Below, piece after piece: positions 53,329-62,816 of a stretch of 64,000 nt of DNA. A program made the translations under genes and the position numbers. The notes beneath the pieces were generated by a model, which saw only the letters and a list, made by a program, of their open reading frames with translations, made no database searches and was not told the DNA's origin. Source of the stretch: Desulfosediminicola flagellatus (GTDB lineage: Bacteria > Desulfobacterota > Desulfobulbia > Desulfobulbales > Desulfocapsaceae); contig NZ_CP050698.1 in NCBI RefSeq assembly GCF_005116655.2, positions 3,681,501 to 3,745,500 on the forward strand, read 5' to 3'. The first letter of the stretch is position 1. The number at the start of each line of letters is the position of its first letter.

Positions 53329-53918
53329 GCATTTACCTCTATTATTTTAGCTATAGTCCCCATTTTCATCAGTTCAGACGATGCCAGATCCAACGCTTTT
53401 CAGTAGTTGATGAGAGTTATCACTCTTCTCACTATCTACGTGCAAAACATTGCAGAAGATGTCGTCATATGGACTGACGCTAAACGTAACGGCAGTTATT
53501 GCCGATGATTGTTAGGCCCAGACCTATGCTTGATGTTGAGATCGAGTAAATACACATTCAGCGTTGCGGAGTACCCTCTCCTTCAAGCAGAAAAACTCTT
53601 TAATCTTCAAAGGGTTCGACCGGGTGAAGTAAACATGAAAGGGATAAGAAGAAAAGTCGATAATATTGATCCTAACAGTGAATAAGTCTTATAGTTGCTC
53701 ATTCTGATCCTTCCCTAAAAAGGTGAGCACTCAGTTAAACCAATATTTTGAAATTGTTAGGAGGCCGTCCGAGAATGGCCTTCGAGGACGATCGGTCAAA
53801 GAAATAGTATATAAACCTGATATCTATAAAGACCTTCTTTATAAATTGCTGCAGGAATTACGAGCCCCCAAATGCCATATTTTCCAAGGGAATAGAGTCC
53901 CGGACTGAACAAAAAAAT
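53329..53918. other. intergenic region upstream of malic enzyme
   Basis: About 590 bp. It includes the malic enzyme promoter region and a 61-codon plus-strand frame (53723-53908, GTG start) with no recognised family. The 18-bp sequence at 53760-53777 repeats in inverse orientation at 14864-14881. No further feature found. Confidence 0.4.
53760..53777 (+). repeat. 18-bp sequence repeated in inverse orientation at 14864-14881
   Basis: GGAGGCCGTCCGAGAATG is identical to the minus strand at 14864-14881. Here it is followed by GCCTTCGAGG. Both sites are intergenic. Confidence 0.35.
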
Positions 53919-53947
53919 AGGCCCAATGGGAAATTACCATAGGGCCT
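53919..53947. terminator. GGCC hairpin terminator, family copy C
   Basis: Stem AGGCCCAATGG / CCATAGGGCCT with T-runs available on both strands (TTTTT after it on plus, the complement of the A-run before it on minus). It can end the iorA-paaK operon transcript coming from the minus strand. The flank to about 53990 (TATATTAAGTGATTGCA) matches copy A downstream of its hairpin. Confidence 0.7.
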
Positions 53948-54007
53948 TTTTCTATATTAAGTGATTGCAGAAACTAAACTTTTGCTCTCCCTTTAGCGAA
54001 ACACTGG

Positions 54008-55306
54008 TTAAAATGTTCGATTATCAATCACCCGTGTTCCTTTTCCATCAAAGCGCTCCAGAGTACGCTCTTCAACCAGTTTCACATCAACACCGACACC
54101 AAGTTCAGAGGCTAGTCGCTTCTTGATGGTATCAACCAGAGTGCGCTGCTTTTTCATGGCATCAAAGAACATCGACTCAACCACCTCAACCATAACCGTT
54201 AGTTTGTCTTCATTATTTTCACGATCAACAATTAGACGGTAATGTGGCTGTGTACCTTCAATGTCAAAGATTACTGATTCAATCTGGGTAGGGAAGACGT
54301 TTACACCTTTGATGATCAACATATCGTCAGTTCTTCCCATAACGCGGTGCATACGGGTTAGCGTTCTGCCGCATGGACATGGTTCGGTCATAAGGCGGGT
54401 AAGATCCCGGGTACGATAGCGGATGACCGGGAATGCTTCTTTAGTCAGTGTGGTTATTACTAACTCGCCGATCTCCCCTGGTGCAACAGGCTCAAGAGTA
54501 TCAGGATCAAGTACCTCAACAAGAAAATGATCTTCGTTAATATGCAAGCCGTTACATTCCTGACATTCTCCGGCAACTCCCGGCCCCATGATCTCGGAAA
54601 GACCATAGTTGTCTGTAGCTATAATTCCGAGCCGTTCATTAATTTCCGCACGCATTCCTTCAGACCATGGCTCGCCGCCGAAAAGACCATACCTCAATGA
54701 CAGCGCGCTTGGGTTCAGCCCCATATCCATCATCACGTCAGCCATTTTAAGCGCATATGAAGGAGTACAGACCAGTGCTGTAGTCTTAAAATCCTTCATT
54801 ATCTGGATCTGGCGTTTGGTGTTACCCGCAGAAATTGGAATTACAGATGCACCTACTCGTTCAGCACCATAATGCAGCCCAAAACCACCTGTAAATAAGC
54901 CATAACCAAAAGCAATCTGGATAACGTCCTCAGGAGTTACTCCGGCACCGCACAAAATCCTGCCAACAAGATCAGACCAGGTATCGATATCCTTACGACT
55001 ATACCCAACCACCGTTGCCATACCAGTGGTGCCTGAAGACGAGTGGACCCTGACGACATCGCGAAGAGGCACTGCAAAAAGACCGTACGGATAATTGTCC
55101 CGCAAATCCTGTTTCAGTGTAAACGGAAAATCCCGAATATGATCAAGAGACGTCACCTTGGAAACATCGAGGTTTTTATCCCTGAAGGTATTGCGATAAA
55201 ATGGTACACGTGCTGCAACCCGCTGCAGTGTATGCTGCAGGCGCTCGAGCTGAAGTGCTTCGAGATCCTCCCTCGGCATGCACTCCTCTTTTTGCTGCCA
55301 AATCAT
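54008..55306 (-). CDS. paaK: phenylacetate-CoA ligase (copy 1)
   Basis: About 432 residues from the ATG at 55306. An AMP-forming acyl-CoA ligase of the PaaK family: FPFTLKQDLRDNYPYGLFAV, the ATP-binding VHSSSGTTGMATVVGYSRKD, YGLFGGEPWSEGMRAEINER, IATDNYGLSEIMGPGVAGEC and [20 protein letters not shown]. It activates phenylacetate or another arylacetate to its CoA thioester. It is the last gene of the iorA-iorB-paaK-ACT-paaK unit, which fits fermentation or oxidation of aromatic amino acids through aryl-pyruvates. Confidence 0.92.
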   Translation of the reverse strand: MIWQQKEECMPREDLEALQLERLQHTLQRVAARVPFYRNTFRDKNLDVSKVTSLDHIRDFPFTLKQDLRDNYPYGLFAVPLRDVVRVHSSSGTTGMATVVGYSRKDIDTWSDLVGRILCGAGVTPEDVIQIAFGYGLFTGGFGLHYGAERVGASVIPISAGNTKRQIQIMKDFKTTALVCTPSYALKMADVMMDMGLNPSALSLRYGLFGGEPWSEGMRAEINERLGIIATDNYGLSEIMGPGVAGECQECNGLHINEDHFLVEVLDPDTLEPVAPGEIGELVITTLTKEAFPVIRYRTRDLTRLMTEPCPCGRTLTRMHRVMGRTDDMLIIKGVNVFPTQIESVIFDIEGTQPHYRLIVDRENNEDKLTVMVEVVESMFFDAMKKQRTLVDTIKKRLASELGVGVDVKLVEERTLERFDGKGTRVIDNRTF

Positions 55307-55353
55307 AATCTTTTCACCCTGTAAAGTTCTCTGCAATTGTATTTCTCAGCGCT

Positions 55354-55785
55354 TTAGAGGGCGCAGATCTGTGCACCGGTAAGCAGCGTATAGCCATCTG
55401 CCAGCAACGATTCAATAGCCTTGTTCATATCTTCGAAACGGAAAATAAGCACTGCATTTTCACTGCTCTTATTAACGAAGGCATACATATACTCAACGTT
55501 GAGCCCTGCCTTTTCAATTGATCTCAGTACTGTTGCAAGTCCGCCCACCTCATCAGATACCTCAACAGCCAGAACGTTGGTTATTCCTACGGTGAATCCG
55601 TTCTCTTTAAGAGCAGTTTTGGCTTTTTCAACATCATCAACTATCAAACGCAAGATTCCAAAGTCGGCAGTATCAGCAACAGAGAGAGCCCGAATATTGA
55701 CCCCTTCTTTAGCGATGATAGAGGTGATTTCAGCCAGCCTGCCAGATTTGTTCTCTAAAAAAACTGCAATCTGTTCTACGCGCAT
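55354..55785 (-). CDS. ACT-domain protein
   Basis: A 143-residue protein with two ACT modules: residues 1-70 ([40 protein letters not shown]) and about 75-143 ([40 protein letters not shown]). ACT domains bind amino acids and regulate enzymes. The strong AGGAGGA site at 55785 sets the start, not the longer frame to 55839. Placed between two paaK genes, as commonly seen in anaerobes with ior-paaK operons, it may sense phenylalanine, tryptophan or a related amino acid. Confidence 0.87.
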   Translation of the reverse strand: MRVEQIAVFLENKSGRLAEITSIIAKEGVNIRALSVADTADFGILRLIVDDVEKAKTALKENGFTVGITNVLAVEVSDEVGGLATVLRSIEKAGLNVEYMYAFVNKSSENAVLIFRFEDMNKAIESLLADGYTLLTGAQICAL

Positions 55786-55941
55786 ATTCTTCCTCCTCGT
55801 ATATCCATTGTAAAAGGAACACCCTTTACTCAAGACCATAACTGTTCAACAGTGCTCTGCAGGTTTGCAAGCAGCGCGTCAGGCTATACAACAGGTATAC
55901 CTGGCGGGCTGATCGCGAAGCTGGAGGGTGCTGTCGGACAG

Positions 55942-57252
55942 TTATAATTTTCTATTGTCGAAAACTCTCTGTGCCTTACCTTCACTGCGCTGGATGGTTT
56001 TTGGTTCAACCAGTTTCACACTGCAGGTAACTCCCAGATAGTCCTTGATGTCTGCCTTGATCTTCTTCGATAAGGTCTCAAGCACCCTGATCTCATCAGA
56101 AAAGACATTTTCGCTCACTTCAACCTGAACCTGCATAGTATCGAGGTTACCCTCTCGTTCTACCACGATCTGGTAGTGAGGTTCAACTCCATCAATACCC
56201 ATGAGGACATGTTCTACCTGAGATGGGAAGACATTAACACCTCGGATAATAAGCATATCATCTGTACGGCCGGTCACCTTCTCCATACGTACAAGTGTTC
56301 TGCCACACGAGCAGGTCTCGTGCATAAGCCGTGAAATATCCTTGGTTCTGTAACGAATAAGCGGGAATGCTTCTTTGGTAAGTGTAGTGAATACCAGCTC
56401 ACCTTTCTCTCCAGGAGGTAACACTTCACCGGTATCCGGATCAATAATTTCAGGCAGGAAATGATCTTCGAAAATATGCATGCCACCTGAACTTTTAAGA
56501 CATTCCATGGCAACACCAGGGCCGATAATTTCAGAGAGTCCGTAAATGTCGACGGCTTTGAGGTTAAGCTTACGCTCTACCTCTTCGCGCATATTCTCAC
56601 TCCACGGCTCGGCACCGAAAATACCTACTTTAAGAGACAATGATGAAGGATCGACATCCATTGCTTCCATGGCATCAGACAGGTTCAGTGCGTACGATGG
56701 AGTTGCCATCAGTACGGTTGAACCAAAATCGCGCATGATATTAATCTGGCGTTTTGTATTGCCACCGGAAACAGGAATTACTGTGGCTCCAAGTCGCTCA
56801 GCACCATAATGAGCACCCAGGCCACCGGTAAAAAGACCGTAACCATAGGCATTGTGAACCATATCGCCGCTATTCGCTCCTGCGCAGCAGAATGCACGGG
56901 CCATAACACCGGACCACAACTTGATATCTGCTTCAGTATAACCAACTACCGTCGATTTACCCGTTGTACCGGAAGAAGCGTGTATTCGGACCACCTTATC
57001 CAACGGCACGGTAAACAGACCAAACGGGTAATTATCACGCAAATCGTCCTTATACGTGAACGGCAACTTGCTGAGGTCAGCAAGCGTTTTAATATCTTCA
57101 GGCTTTACACCAGCCTCATCCATTTTCTGCCGATATGGTGCTACTTTCTCATACACCCGGGCTACCAACCGCTGCAGCCGTTTGAGCTGAATAGACTCCA
57201 GCCCTACCCTGGGCAGGGTCTCAATCTCTTCTTCCCAGTACACGGTCGTCAT
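55942..57252 (-). CDS. paaK: phenylacetate-CoA ligase (copy 2)
   Basis: A 436-residue paralogue of the ligase at 54008-55306, clearly alignable throughout: [100 protein letters not shown]. The two ligases may differ in acid specificity (phenylacetate, indoleacetate, hydroxyphenylacetate), which would match the mix of acyl-CoA products of the indolepyruvate oxidoreductase. It lies about 100 bp downstream of iorB. A GGAAAG site precedes the ATG. Confidence 0.92.
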   Translation of the reverse strand: MTTVYWEEEIETLPRVGLESIQLKRLQRLVARVYEKVAPYRQKMDEAGVKPEDIKTLADLSKLPFTYKDDLRDNYPFGLFTVPLDKVVRIHASSGTTGKSTVVGYTEADIKLWSGVMARAFCCAGANSGDMVHNAYGYGLFTGGLGAHYGAERLGATVIPVSGGNTKRQINIMRDFGSTVLMATPSYALNLSDAMEAMDVDPSSLSLKVGIFGAEPWSENMREEVERKLNLKAVDIYGLSEIIGPGVAMECLKSSGGMHIFEDHFLPEIIDPDTGEVLPPGEKGELVFTTLTKEAFPLIRYRTKDISRLMHETCSCGRTLVRMEKVTGRTDDMLIIRGVNVFPSQVEHVLMGIDGVEPHYQIVVEREGNLDTMQVQVEVSENVFSDEIRVLETLSKKIKADIKDYLGVTCSVKLVEPKTIQRSEGKAQRVFDNRKL

Positions 57253-57349
57253 TGTCTTTCCTTTCTATACTCGTATTTCAGTTCAGAATATAAGCGGCAT
57301 ACGTTTCATCAGAAAACCTGACGGTCTTCTGATGAAAACGTATCAGGCA

Positions 57350-57931
57350 CTATTTAGTGGTATCTCTTCCTGCTTTGTACGCCTTAATATTCACTTCGCG
57401 AAATTTTTCTGGAACGCGGGTTCGAATCGCCTCTTCGAATATAGCACTATCAACCGGCATGAACGCTGCCATAGCACCAACCATTACCACGTTTGCAGTT
57501 CGTACTTCACCCACTTCGCGGGCGATATCAAATGCATCTACCGGCACAACTTCAATGCCTCGCGATGTCAGTTCATCCAGTACGCCTTCAGGGTATTTGG
57601 CATGACCTGTTGCTACTGCGGGCGGCAAAATCTGTTGCGTATTCACTACAACCTTGCTGCCTTTATGCAGGTAAGGAAGATAGCGAACTGCTTCCATCAT
57701 CTCAAACGCCACTTGTATGTCTGCACAGCCCGGCTCAATGAGTGGAGAATACACCTTCTGACCGTAACGCAGCTGCGCTGTTACAGAACCACCACGCTGA
57801 GCCATACCGTGTACTTCACTTTTCTTCACATCAAAGCCTGCAGCGAGCAGACCGAGTGCCGTAATTTCACTGGCCAGAAGAATTCCCTGACCACCAACCC
57901 CTGAGAAGAGGATATTTCCTGTTGCTTCCAT
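57350..57931 (-). CDS. iorB: indolepyruvate:ferredoxin oxidoreductase beta subunit
   Basis: A 193-residue subunit of the pyruvate/ketoisovalerate oxidoreductase gamma type: ILFSGVGGQGILLASEITAL, VHGMAQRGGSVTAQLRYGQK, SPLIEPGCADIQVAFEMMEA. With IorA it forms the oxygen-sensitive enzyme that oxidises aryl-pyruvates to aryl-acetyl-CoA and reduces ferredoxin. Its start codon overlaps the iorA stop by one base, so translation is coupled. Confidence 0.92.
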   Translation of the reverse strand: MEATGNILFSGVGGQGILLASEITALGLLAAGFDVKKSEVHGMAQRGGSVTAQLRYGQKVYSPLIEPGCADIQVAFEMMEAVRYLPYLHKGSKVVVNTQQILPPAVATGHAKYPEGVLDELTSRGIEVVPVDAFDIAREVGEVRTANVVMVGAMAAFMPVDSAIFEEAIRTRVPEKFREVNIKAYKAGRDTTK

Positions 57932-59742
57932 TATTTTTCCTCCTTTCTGGTGATGGCATCAAACTTACATAGAGATGCACACTGCCCGCAGTCGTTACAG
58001 AGGATCTCATCAATCTTCGAGACGCCCTTCTGCTTCTTACGGAAACCCTTTGCCTCAGCTTCGCCTTCGCCAAATGCAGTCCAGCTTAATGCAGGACAAC
58101 CCAGACGGATACAAGCCATACAACCCACGCAGTTTTCCTGATTCGTAAAGTATGAAACAGGTTTGCGCTCTTTTAACTCAGGCAGCAATACACACGGTGC
58201 CTTAGAGATAACTACTGAAGGTTCTTCAAGAGCAATTGCATCTTTCAGTACCTTTTTAGTTTCATGTATCTCATGCGGATTAACCACGAAAACATGTTTT
58301 ACACCAATGGCTCTGCACAACCCTTCAATGTCGATCTCGTGGGCGGCTTCACCTTTAATGGAACGGCCACTTGCAGGGTTGTTCTGCTGACCGGTCATCG
58401 CGGTGATTCGGTTATCGAGGATAATCGTTGTTCCACCGGACTCGTTATACACCGTGTTGATAAGACCCGTTACACCTGAGTGCATAAAGGTTGAATCACC
58501 GATTACCGAAACAACGCTCTTATGGCTTCCCTCACCAAGTGCTTTCACCATACCGTGGGCAATTGTAACTGATGCTCCCATACAGACACAGGAATCCATG
58601 CTGGAAAGTGGCGGCAGAAAACCAAGGGTATAACAACCGATGTCACCAGAAACAAAAACGTTCAGCTTTGAAAGGTTGAAAAAGATGCCGCGATGCGGAC
58701 AACCTGCACACATATTCGGTGGTCGCATCGGTAACTGGACGGGAGCGAACAGATCTTCTTTCGGCTTCTGTTCAATCGACTCACGAACAATTGCAGTGTT
58801 CAACTCGCCCTGATTAGGAATCAGATCTTTACCGATACACTTTACTCCCATTGCCTTGATATGATTCTCAAGAAATGGGTCAAGCTCCTCTACTATATAA
58901 AGTTCATCAACAGAGTCGGCAAATTCACGGATAAGATTTTCAGGCAGCGGCCAGCACATTCCAAGCTTTAAAACAGTAGCTTCAGGAAAGGCCTCTTTTA
59001 CATAAAGATACGAAACACCGGAGGTGATAAAGCCCCGTTTGGTGTCGCCCGGCTCAATTCTGTTGAACTCGGCAGTCTCTGCAAGCTCTTTACATTTATT
59101 CATACGTTCTTCAACGTATACTCTTCTGCCGCGGGCAATTGCCGGCAGCATAACCATCTTGTCCGGAACCTTTTTAATGCCGCAAGCCGGATTACCGGTA
59201 ACCATTTCACCTTTTTGAACCACACCTTTTACGTGCGAGATTCGAGTGGTGATTCGCAGAATTACAGGTGTATCGAGCTCTTCACTCAGGTTGTAGGCAG
59301 TTTTGAGCATTTCCTTTGCTTCGGCAGGATCAGATGGCTCGAGCATTGGCACTTTTGCTGCAAAAGCATAGTTGCGATTATCCTGCTCATTCTGGGATGA
59401 ATGCATCTCAGGATCATCCGCGCTCACCAGCACCAGACCACCACATACCCCGGTGTACGCCGCAGTAAAGAGCGGATCTGCTGCCACGTTTACACCAACG
59501 TGTTTCATGGTGGCGAGCGCACGGGCACCAGCGTATGATGCACCGATAGCAACTTCGAGCCCAACTTTTTCGTTGGGAGCCCACTCAGTGTAAACCCCGT
59601 CATATCGTGACAGGTTTTCCATAATTTCCGTAGAAGGAGTGCCGGGATAGCCGGAAGCCACTTTGACCCCGGCCTCTACAGCACCAAGCGCGATAGCTTC
59701 GTTGCCGGACATCCAGAGTGCGTTTTCGCTAATCTTTGTCAC
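57931..59742 (-). CDS. iorA: indolepyruvate:ferredoxin oxidoreductase alpha subunit
   Basis: A 603-residue TPP enzyme of normal IorA size. N-terminal domain SGNEAIALGAVEAGVKVASG and YPGTPSTEIMENLSRYDGV; a TPP-binding domain with CAGCPHRGIFFNLSKLNV, GDIGCYTLGFLPPLSSMDSC and VIGDSTFMHSGVTGLINTVY; C-terminal two [4Fe-4S] sites CVGCMACIRLGCP and CNDCGQCASLCKFDAI. It converts aryl-pyruvates from Trp, Phe and Tyr transamination into CoA esters. First gene of the operon; the aryl-acids or CoA esters are handled by the two downstream PaaK ligases. Confidence 0.94.
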   Translation of the reverse strand: MTKISENALWMSGNEAIALGAVEAGVKVASGYPGTPSTEIMENLSRYDGVYTEWAPNEKVGLEVAIGASYAGARALATMKHVGVNVAADPLFTAAYTGVCGGLVLVSADDPEMHSSQNEQDNRNYAFAAKVPMLEPSDPAEAKEMLKTAYNLSEELDTPVILRITTRISHVKGVVQKGEMVTGNPACGIKKVPDKMVMLPAIARGRRVYVEERMNKCKELAETAEFNRIEPGDTKRGFITSGVSYLYVKEAFPEATVLKLGMCWPLPENLIREFADSVDELYIVEELDPFLENHIKAMGVKCIGKDLIPNQGELNTAIVRESIEQKPKEDLFAPVQLPMRPPNMCAGCPHRGIFFNLSKLNVFVSGDIGCYTLGFLPPLSSMDSCVCMGASVTIAHGMVKALGEGSHKSVVSVIGDSTFMHSGVTGLINTVYNESGGTTIILDNRITAMTGQQNNPASGRSIKGEAAHEIDIEGLCRAIGVKHVFVVNPHEIHETKKVLKDAIALEEPSVVISKAPCVLLPELKERKPVSYFTNQENCVGCMACIRLGCPALSWTAFGEGEAEAKGFRKKQKGVSKIDEILCNDCGQCASLCKFDAITRKEEK

Positions 59743-59987
59743 AGTATCTCCTGATTTTTATAAGTCTGTATACTCATGGGCTGCAGCATGTTTTTTTGCC
59801 AATTATCTTTCGTAAACCACAACCGTTGGGCAATTGAGCAAACTACTCCGAAAACAACTATGCAGGCAAGTCTTTTTCAGACTTTATTAAACCTTTTCAG
59901 GAGCATTGCTTAACAATATTAACCAGTAGCCCAATCATAGTTTTTGTCCTGAATATTTTCTGTCAGTATAATGATCAAGCCTTTGTT

Positions 59988-60015
59988 TTGACAACTTTAA
60001 TGTTTACCATATAAT
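59988..60015 (+). promoter_or_regulatory. consensus sigma-70 promoter of the CBS-ACT gene
   Basis: TTGACA at 59988-59993 and TATAAT at 60010-60015, both perfect consensus hexamers, 16 bases apart. The start point would be near 60022, giving a leader of about 115 bases before the ATG at 60138. Confidence 0.7.
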
Positions 60016-60086
60016 CCATGAAGATGATCTCTTGATAAAAGCGAATAAACTGGTATTTTCTGAAATTATCATCCTATAAAACCTGA

Positions 60087-60117
60087 CAATACCATCACAG
60101 TATTGATATTTTTTTTT
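60087..60117 (+). terminator. terminator-like hairpin and T-run inside the leader of the CBS-ACT gene
   Basis: CAATAC / GTATTG stem with a 7-base loop, followed after ATA by nine T residues, ending only about 20 bases before the ATG. The stem is weak. With the consensus promoter upstream it could be an attenuator. Confidence 0.4.
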
Positions 60118-60137
60118 AAAATTGGAGGAAGGACTAT

Positions 60138-60806
60138 ATGTATATCGGCAGAATAATGCACACTGACCTGGTAACGGTATCCCCCGAAACCAGCCTGGTT
60201 GACGCCCGTGACACACTTGAGAAAAAGAACATTGAACACCTGTTGGTGGTTAACGAGAAAGGCAAGCTCGTAGGCCTGGTATCTGATCGGGATCTCAAAC
60301 AACACTGGGCCTCTCCGGCAACCTCACTTTCCACCCATGAACTTAACTATTTACTACAAAAAGTTCTGGTTAAAATGATCATGGTTAAAACTGTCGTCAC
60401 AGTCCCCGTAGATACTACCATTGAAAGAGCTGCCTTTGTTATGCAGCAGCACAACATCAGCTCACTTCCGGTAATGGAAAATGACGACCTGGTAGGAATC
60501 ATCACCAGTACAGACGTCATGAGCGTGTTGCTTGATGCTATCGGAATCAGCGATGACTCAATGCGCCTCGGTGTGTTTGTTAAAGATAGCATTGGTGTAA
60601 TGGCACAGGTTGCTGCAATCTTAAAGGACGAAAAAATCAACATCCAGAGTTTGCTCACCTGGCCGGAGAAAAAGCATCCTGGAATTTCCCAGTTGGTTAT
60701 GCGTGTTGCTTCCCAGGATGGTATAAAAGCAATCAATGCTCTTCAGGAAAAAGGGTTTAAGGTTAAGAGCGGCTACGCTAAAGACATCACCCCATATCTC
60801 CCATAA
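60138..60806 (+). CDS. CBS-domain pair with C-terminal ACT domain (AcuB-like)
   Basis: A 222-residue cytoplasmic regulator-like protein. Two CBS motifs at about 1-60 (MHTDLVTVSPETSLVDARDT, HLLVVNEKGKLVGLVSDRDL) and 78-135 (VTVPVDTTIERAAFVMQQHN, SLPVMENDDLVGIITSTDVM) form a Bateman module for adenine nucleotides. An ACT domain follows at about 148-215 (FVKDSIGVMAQVAAILKDEK). AcuB-like proteins of this type are thought to tune metabolism to energy state, but the target is unknown. GGAGGAAGG precedes the ATG. It is a single-gene unit with its own promoter and terminator. Confidence 0.88.
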   Translation: MYIGRIMHTDLVTVSPETSLVDARDTLEKKNIEHLLVVNEKGKLVGLVSDRDLKQHWASPATSLSTHELNYLLQKVLVKMIMVKTVVTVPVDTTIERAAFVMQQHNISSLPVMENDDLVGIITSTDVMSVLLDAIGISDDSMRLGVFVKDSIGVMAQVAAILKDEKINIQSLLTWPEKKHPGISQLVMRVASQDGIKAINALQEKGFKVKSGYAKDITPYLP

Positions 60807-60829
60807 TAGCTGCAGTATCTTCAATCGCC

Positions 60830-60865
60830 ATCATAGCAGTCCGTCAGCTTTCGGGCTGCTATGAT
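60830..60865 (+). terminator. terminator after the CBS-ACT gene
   Basis: 10-bp stem ATCATAGCAG / CTGCTATGAT with inner CG pairs and loop TCAGCTTT, followed by CTTTATTT. Confidence 0.72.
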
Positions 60866-61147
60866 CTTTATTTACAATTTCCCTGCCTTTTCAACTCCGA
60901 TTACTGAGCAAAAATATTTTTTTGCACTTAAAACTCCCATTCCTCAATTTCCTCGTTGTGTTTCCCGCTGTAAAACCTTATCAAACAATTGCTTTAATAT
61001 AGACATGTAGCTCATTAGGATAAGGATTGAAAACGTGAGTGAAAAACGATAGGATCAACAGGCCGTATTGTATTACAATATTGCAGCGAAAAGTCGGCTT
61101 GCTCAAACATAGAGCCTTTATATTGCACCATTACATCCTGGTATCAC
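60866..61147. other. intergenic region before argA, no further feature
   Basis: A-T-rich sequence with likely promoter elements, but no clear operator palindrome, tRNA or small gene was identified. Confidence 0.4.
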
Positions 61148-62467
61148 GTGGAAAATACAAACGCATATTTCGTACAGTGGTTTCGAAAGGTTTCTCCGTA
61201 TATTCATGCTCATCGAGGCAAAACCTTTGTGATCCTTATTCCGGGTGAATGCCTGGCCCAACCTGATTTCATCAACATAGTAAGTGATATAGCTATATTG
61301 CAGGCATTGGGTGTCAAGGTAGTAGTTGTGCATGGGGCACGGCTGCAGATCGATGAAGAGCTCAGCCAGGCGGGTTTTAGTTCCAGCTTCCACAACGGTG
61401 TTCGCATAACAGAAAGAGATCACCTTAGCTTTATCCTGAAAGCTGTCGGTATCGCACGCTGGAGACTCGAAGCCCTCTTCTCAAGCGGTCTGCCGAACTC
61501 ACCAATGTACGGAGCAAAACTGAAAATCAGAAGTGGCAATCTCATTACAGCAATGCCACAAGGCATTCTTGACGGTATTGACCACCAGATGACAGGCAAA
61601 GTACGTAGTGTGGATGTACAGACAATAAAAAACATCCTCAACGATAACGCACTGGCACTGCTCTCTCCACTTGGTTATTCAATTACCGGTGAAGTATTTA
61701 ACCTCTCGTTTGCTGATGTTGGTATTAGTGTTGCGGTCGCTCTTCAAGCTGACAAAGCACTTATTTATAATGATGACGGCCCTATCTATGACAAATCAGG
61801 CACACTTTTTCGGCAACTTACTCTGGCACAATGTGAGACATTTTTAACCGAAGAAACAGAACATGCCCCATCCAACTCTTATTTTTCTCTCAGGGCCGGA
61901 TACAAAGCCTGTAAAAAAGGAGTACCACGCTCTCATATAATTTCTTCAAGCGAAGACGGTACTCTCTTGAACGAACTGTTTACCAGAGATGGATCCGGAA
62001 CAATGGTATACAGGGATAGCTACGAAACCACCCGCCCTGCCCGACTGCAGGATGTGGCCGGTATACTCAACCTGATATCTCCTCTTGAAGAGAAAGGTAT
62101 TTTGGTAAAACGCTCCCGCGAATTGCTTGAAAATGAGATCGACTATTTCACGGTTCTTGAAAAAGACGGCCTTGTTATAGGTTGTGCAGCACTCTATCCG
62201 TTTGCAGGCACTCCAGCTGGCGAACTTGCCTGTGTCGCCGTAATGAAAGAGTACCAGAAAGGTGGTCGTGCGCGAAAACTATTGAATTATGTAGAGGAGC
62301 AGGCAGGTAAACTTGGTCTCGAAGCCATCTATGTGCTGACAACCAGAACTTCTCATTGGTTTATTGAACAGGGTTTTGAAGAGTCTACGGTCGAAGAACT
62401 CCCTGCTTCCCGTAAAGCTCTGTACAATTTTCAGCGCAATTCAAAAGTTTTGGTGAAAAACATTTAG
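61148..62467 (+). CDS. argA: N-acetylglutamate synthase
   Basis: A 439-residue enzyme, near the 443 residues of E. coli ArgA, catalysing acetyl transfer from acetyl-CoA to glutamate as the first step of arginine synthesis. An amino-acid-kinase-like domain covers residues about 10-285 (GKTFVILIPGECLAQPDFIN, ALGVKVVVVHGARLQIDEEL, LIYNDDGPIYDKSG) and a GNAT domain about 295-435 (GCAALYPFAGTPAGELACVA, KEYQKGGRARKLLNYVEEQA, VLTTRTSHWFIEQGFEES). The frame starts with GTG at 61148, without a strong Shine-Dalgarno. Stands alone rather than in an arg operon. Confidence 0.92.
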   Translation: MENTNAYFVQWFRKVSPYIHAHRGKTFVILIPGECLAQPDFINIVSDIAILQALGVKVVVVHGARLQIDEELSQAGFSSSFHNGVRITERDHLSFILKAVGIARWRLEALFSSGLPNSPMYGAKLKIRSGNLITAMPQGILDGIDHQMTGKVRSVDVQTIKNILNDNALALLSPLGYSITGEVFNLSFADVGISVAVALQADKALIYNDDGPIYDKSGTLFRQLTLAQCETFLTEETEHAPSNSYFSLRAGYKACKKGVPRSHIISSSEDGTLLNELFTRDGSGTMVYRDSYETTRPARLQDVAGILNLISPLEEKGILVKRSRELLENEIDYFTVLEKDGLVIGCAALYPFAGTPAGELACVAVMKEYQKGGRARKLLNYVEEQAGKLGLEAIYVLTTRTSHWFIEQGFEESTVEELPASRKALYNFQRNSKVLVKNI

Positions 62468-62656
62468 GTGAAACAAAATACCATCGATGCATCAGGTAAT
62501 TACACCCTTCTTCAAAGCTCTATCTTCGATGGTATTTACTCAATTTTCTCTGTATAATTCCCTTTTTCTCTCCTCCAACCAAATCTCCAAATTCAAATTC
62601 GTAACAGCAACCACAATACAGTAATTGTCTAATTTTTGCAGATAGTTAAAAAACCT

Positions 62657-62696
62657 ACCCTAAAATGCACATTTTTTTATCCTGCATTGTTAGGGT
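62657..62696. promoter_or_regulatory. inverted repeat upstream of the adhesin gene
   Basis: ACCCTAA...TGCA (62657-62669) and TGCA...TTAGGGT (62683-62696) can pair as two stems with a small internal loop. Located 120-160 bp before the adhesin ATG, it may be an operator or a leader RNA structure. Nothing else is seen in the 349-bp gap apart from a long-loop inverted repeat AATACCATCGA/TCGATGGTATT just after argA, which may end that transcript. Confidence 0.35.
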
Positions 62697-62816
62697 GTTA
62701 CACAATCTTCTCTATAGAATAAAAATAATTAGTACTAAAGTACAATTACTATCACTTGGAGGCAGCTATATCTTTATATGAAGGTTACAGAATAACACCG
62801 TCATATGGAGACAAAC

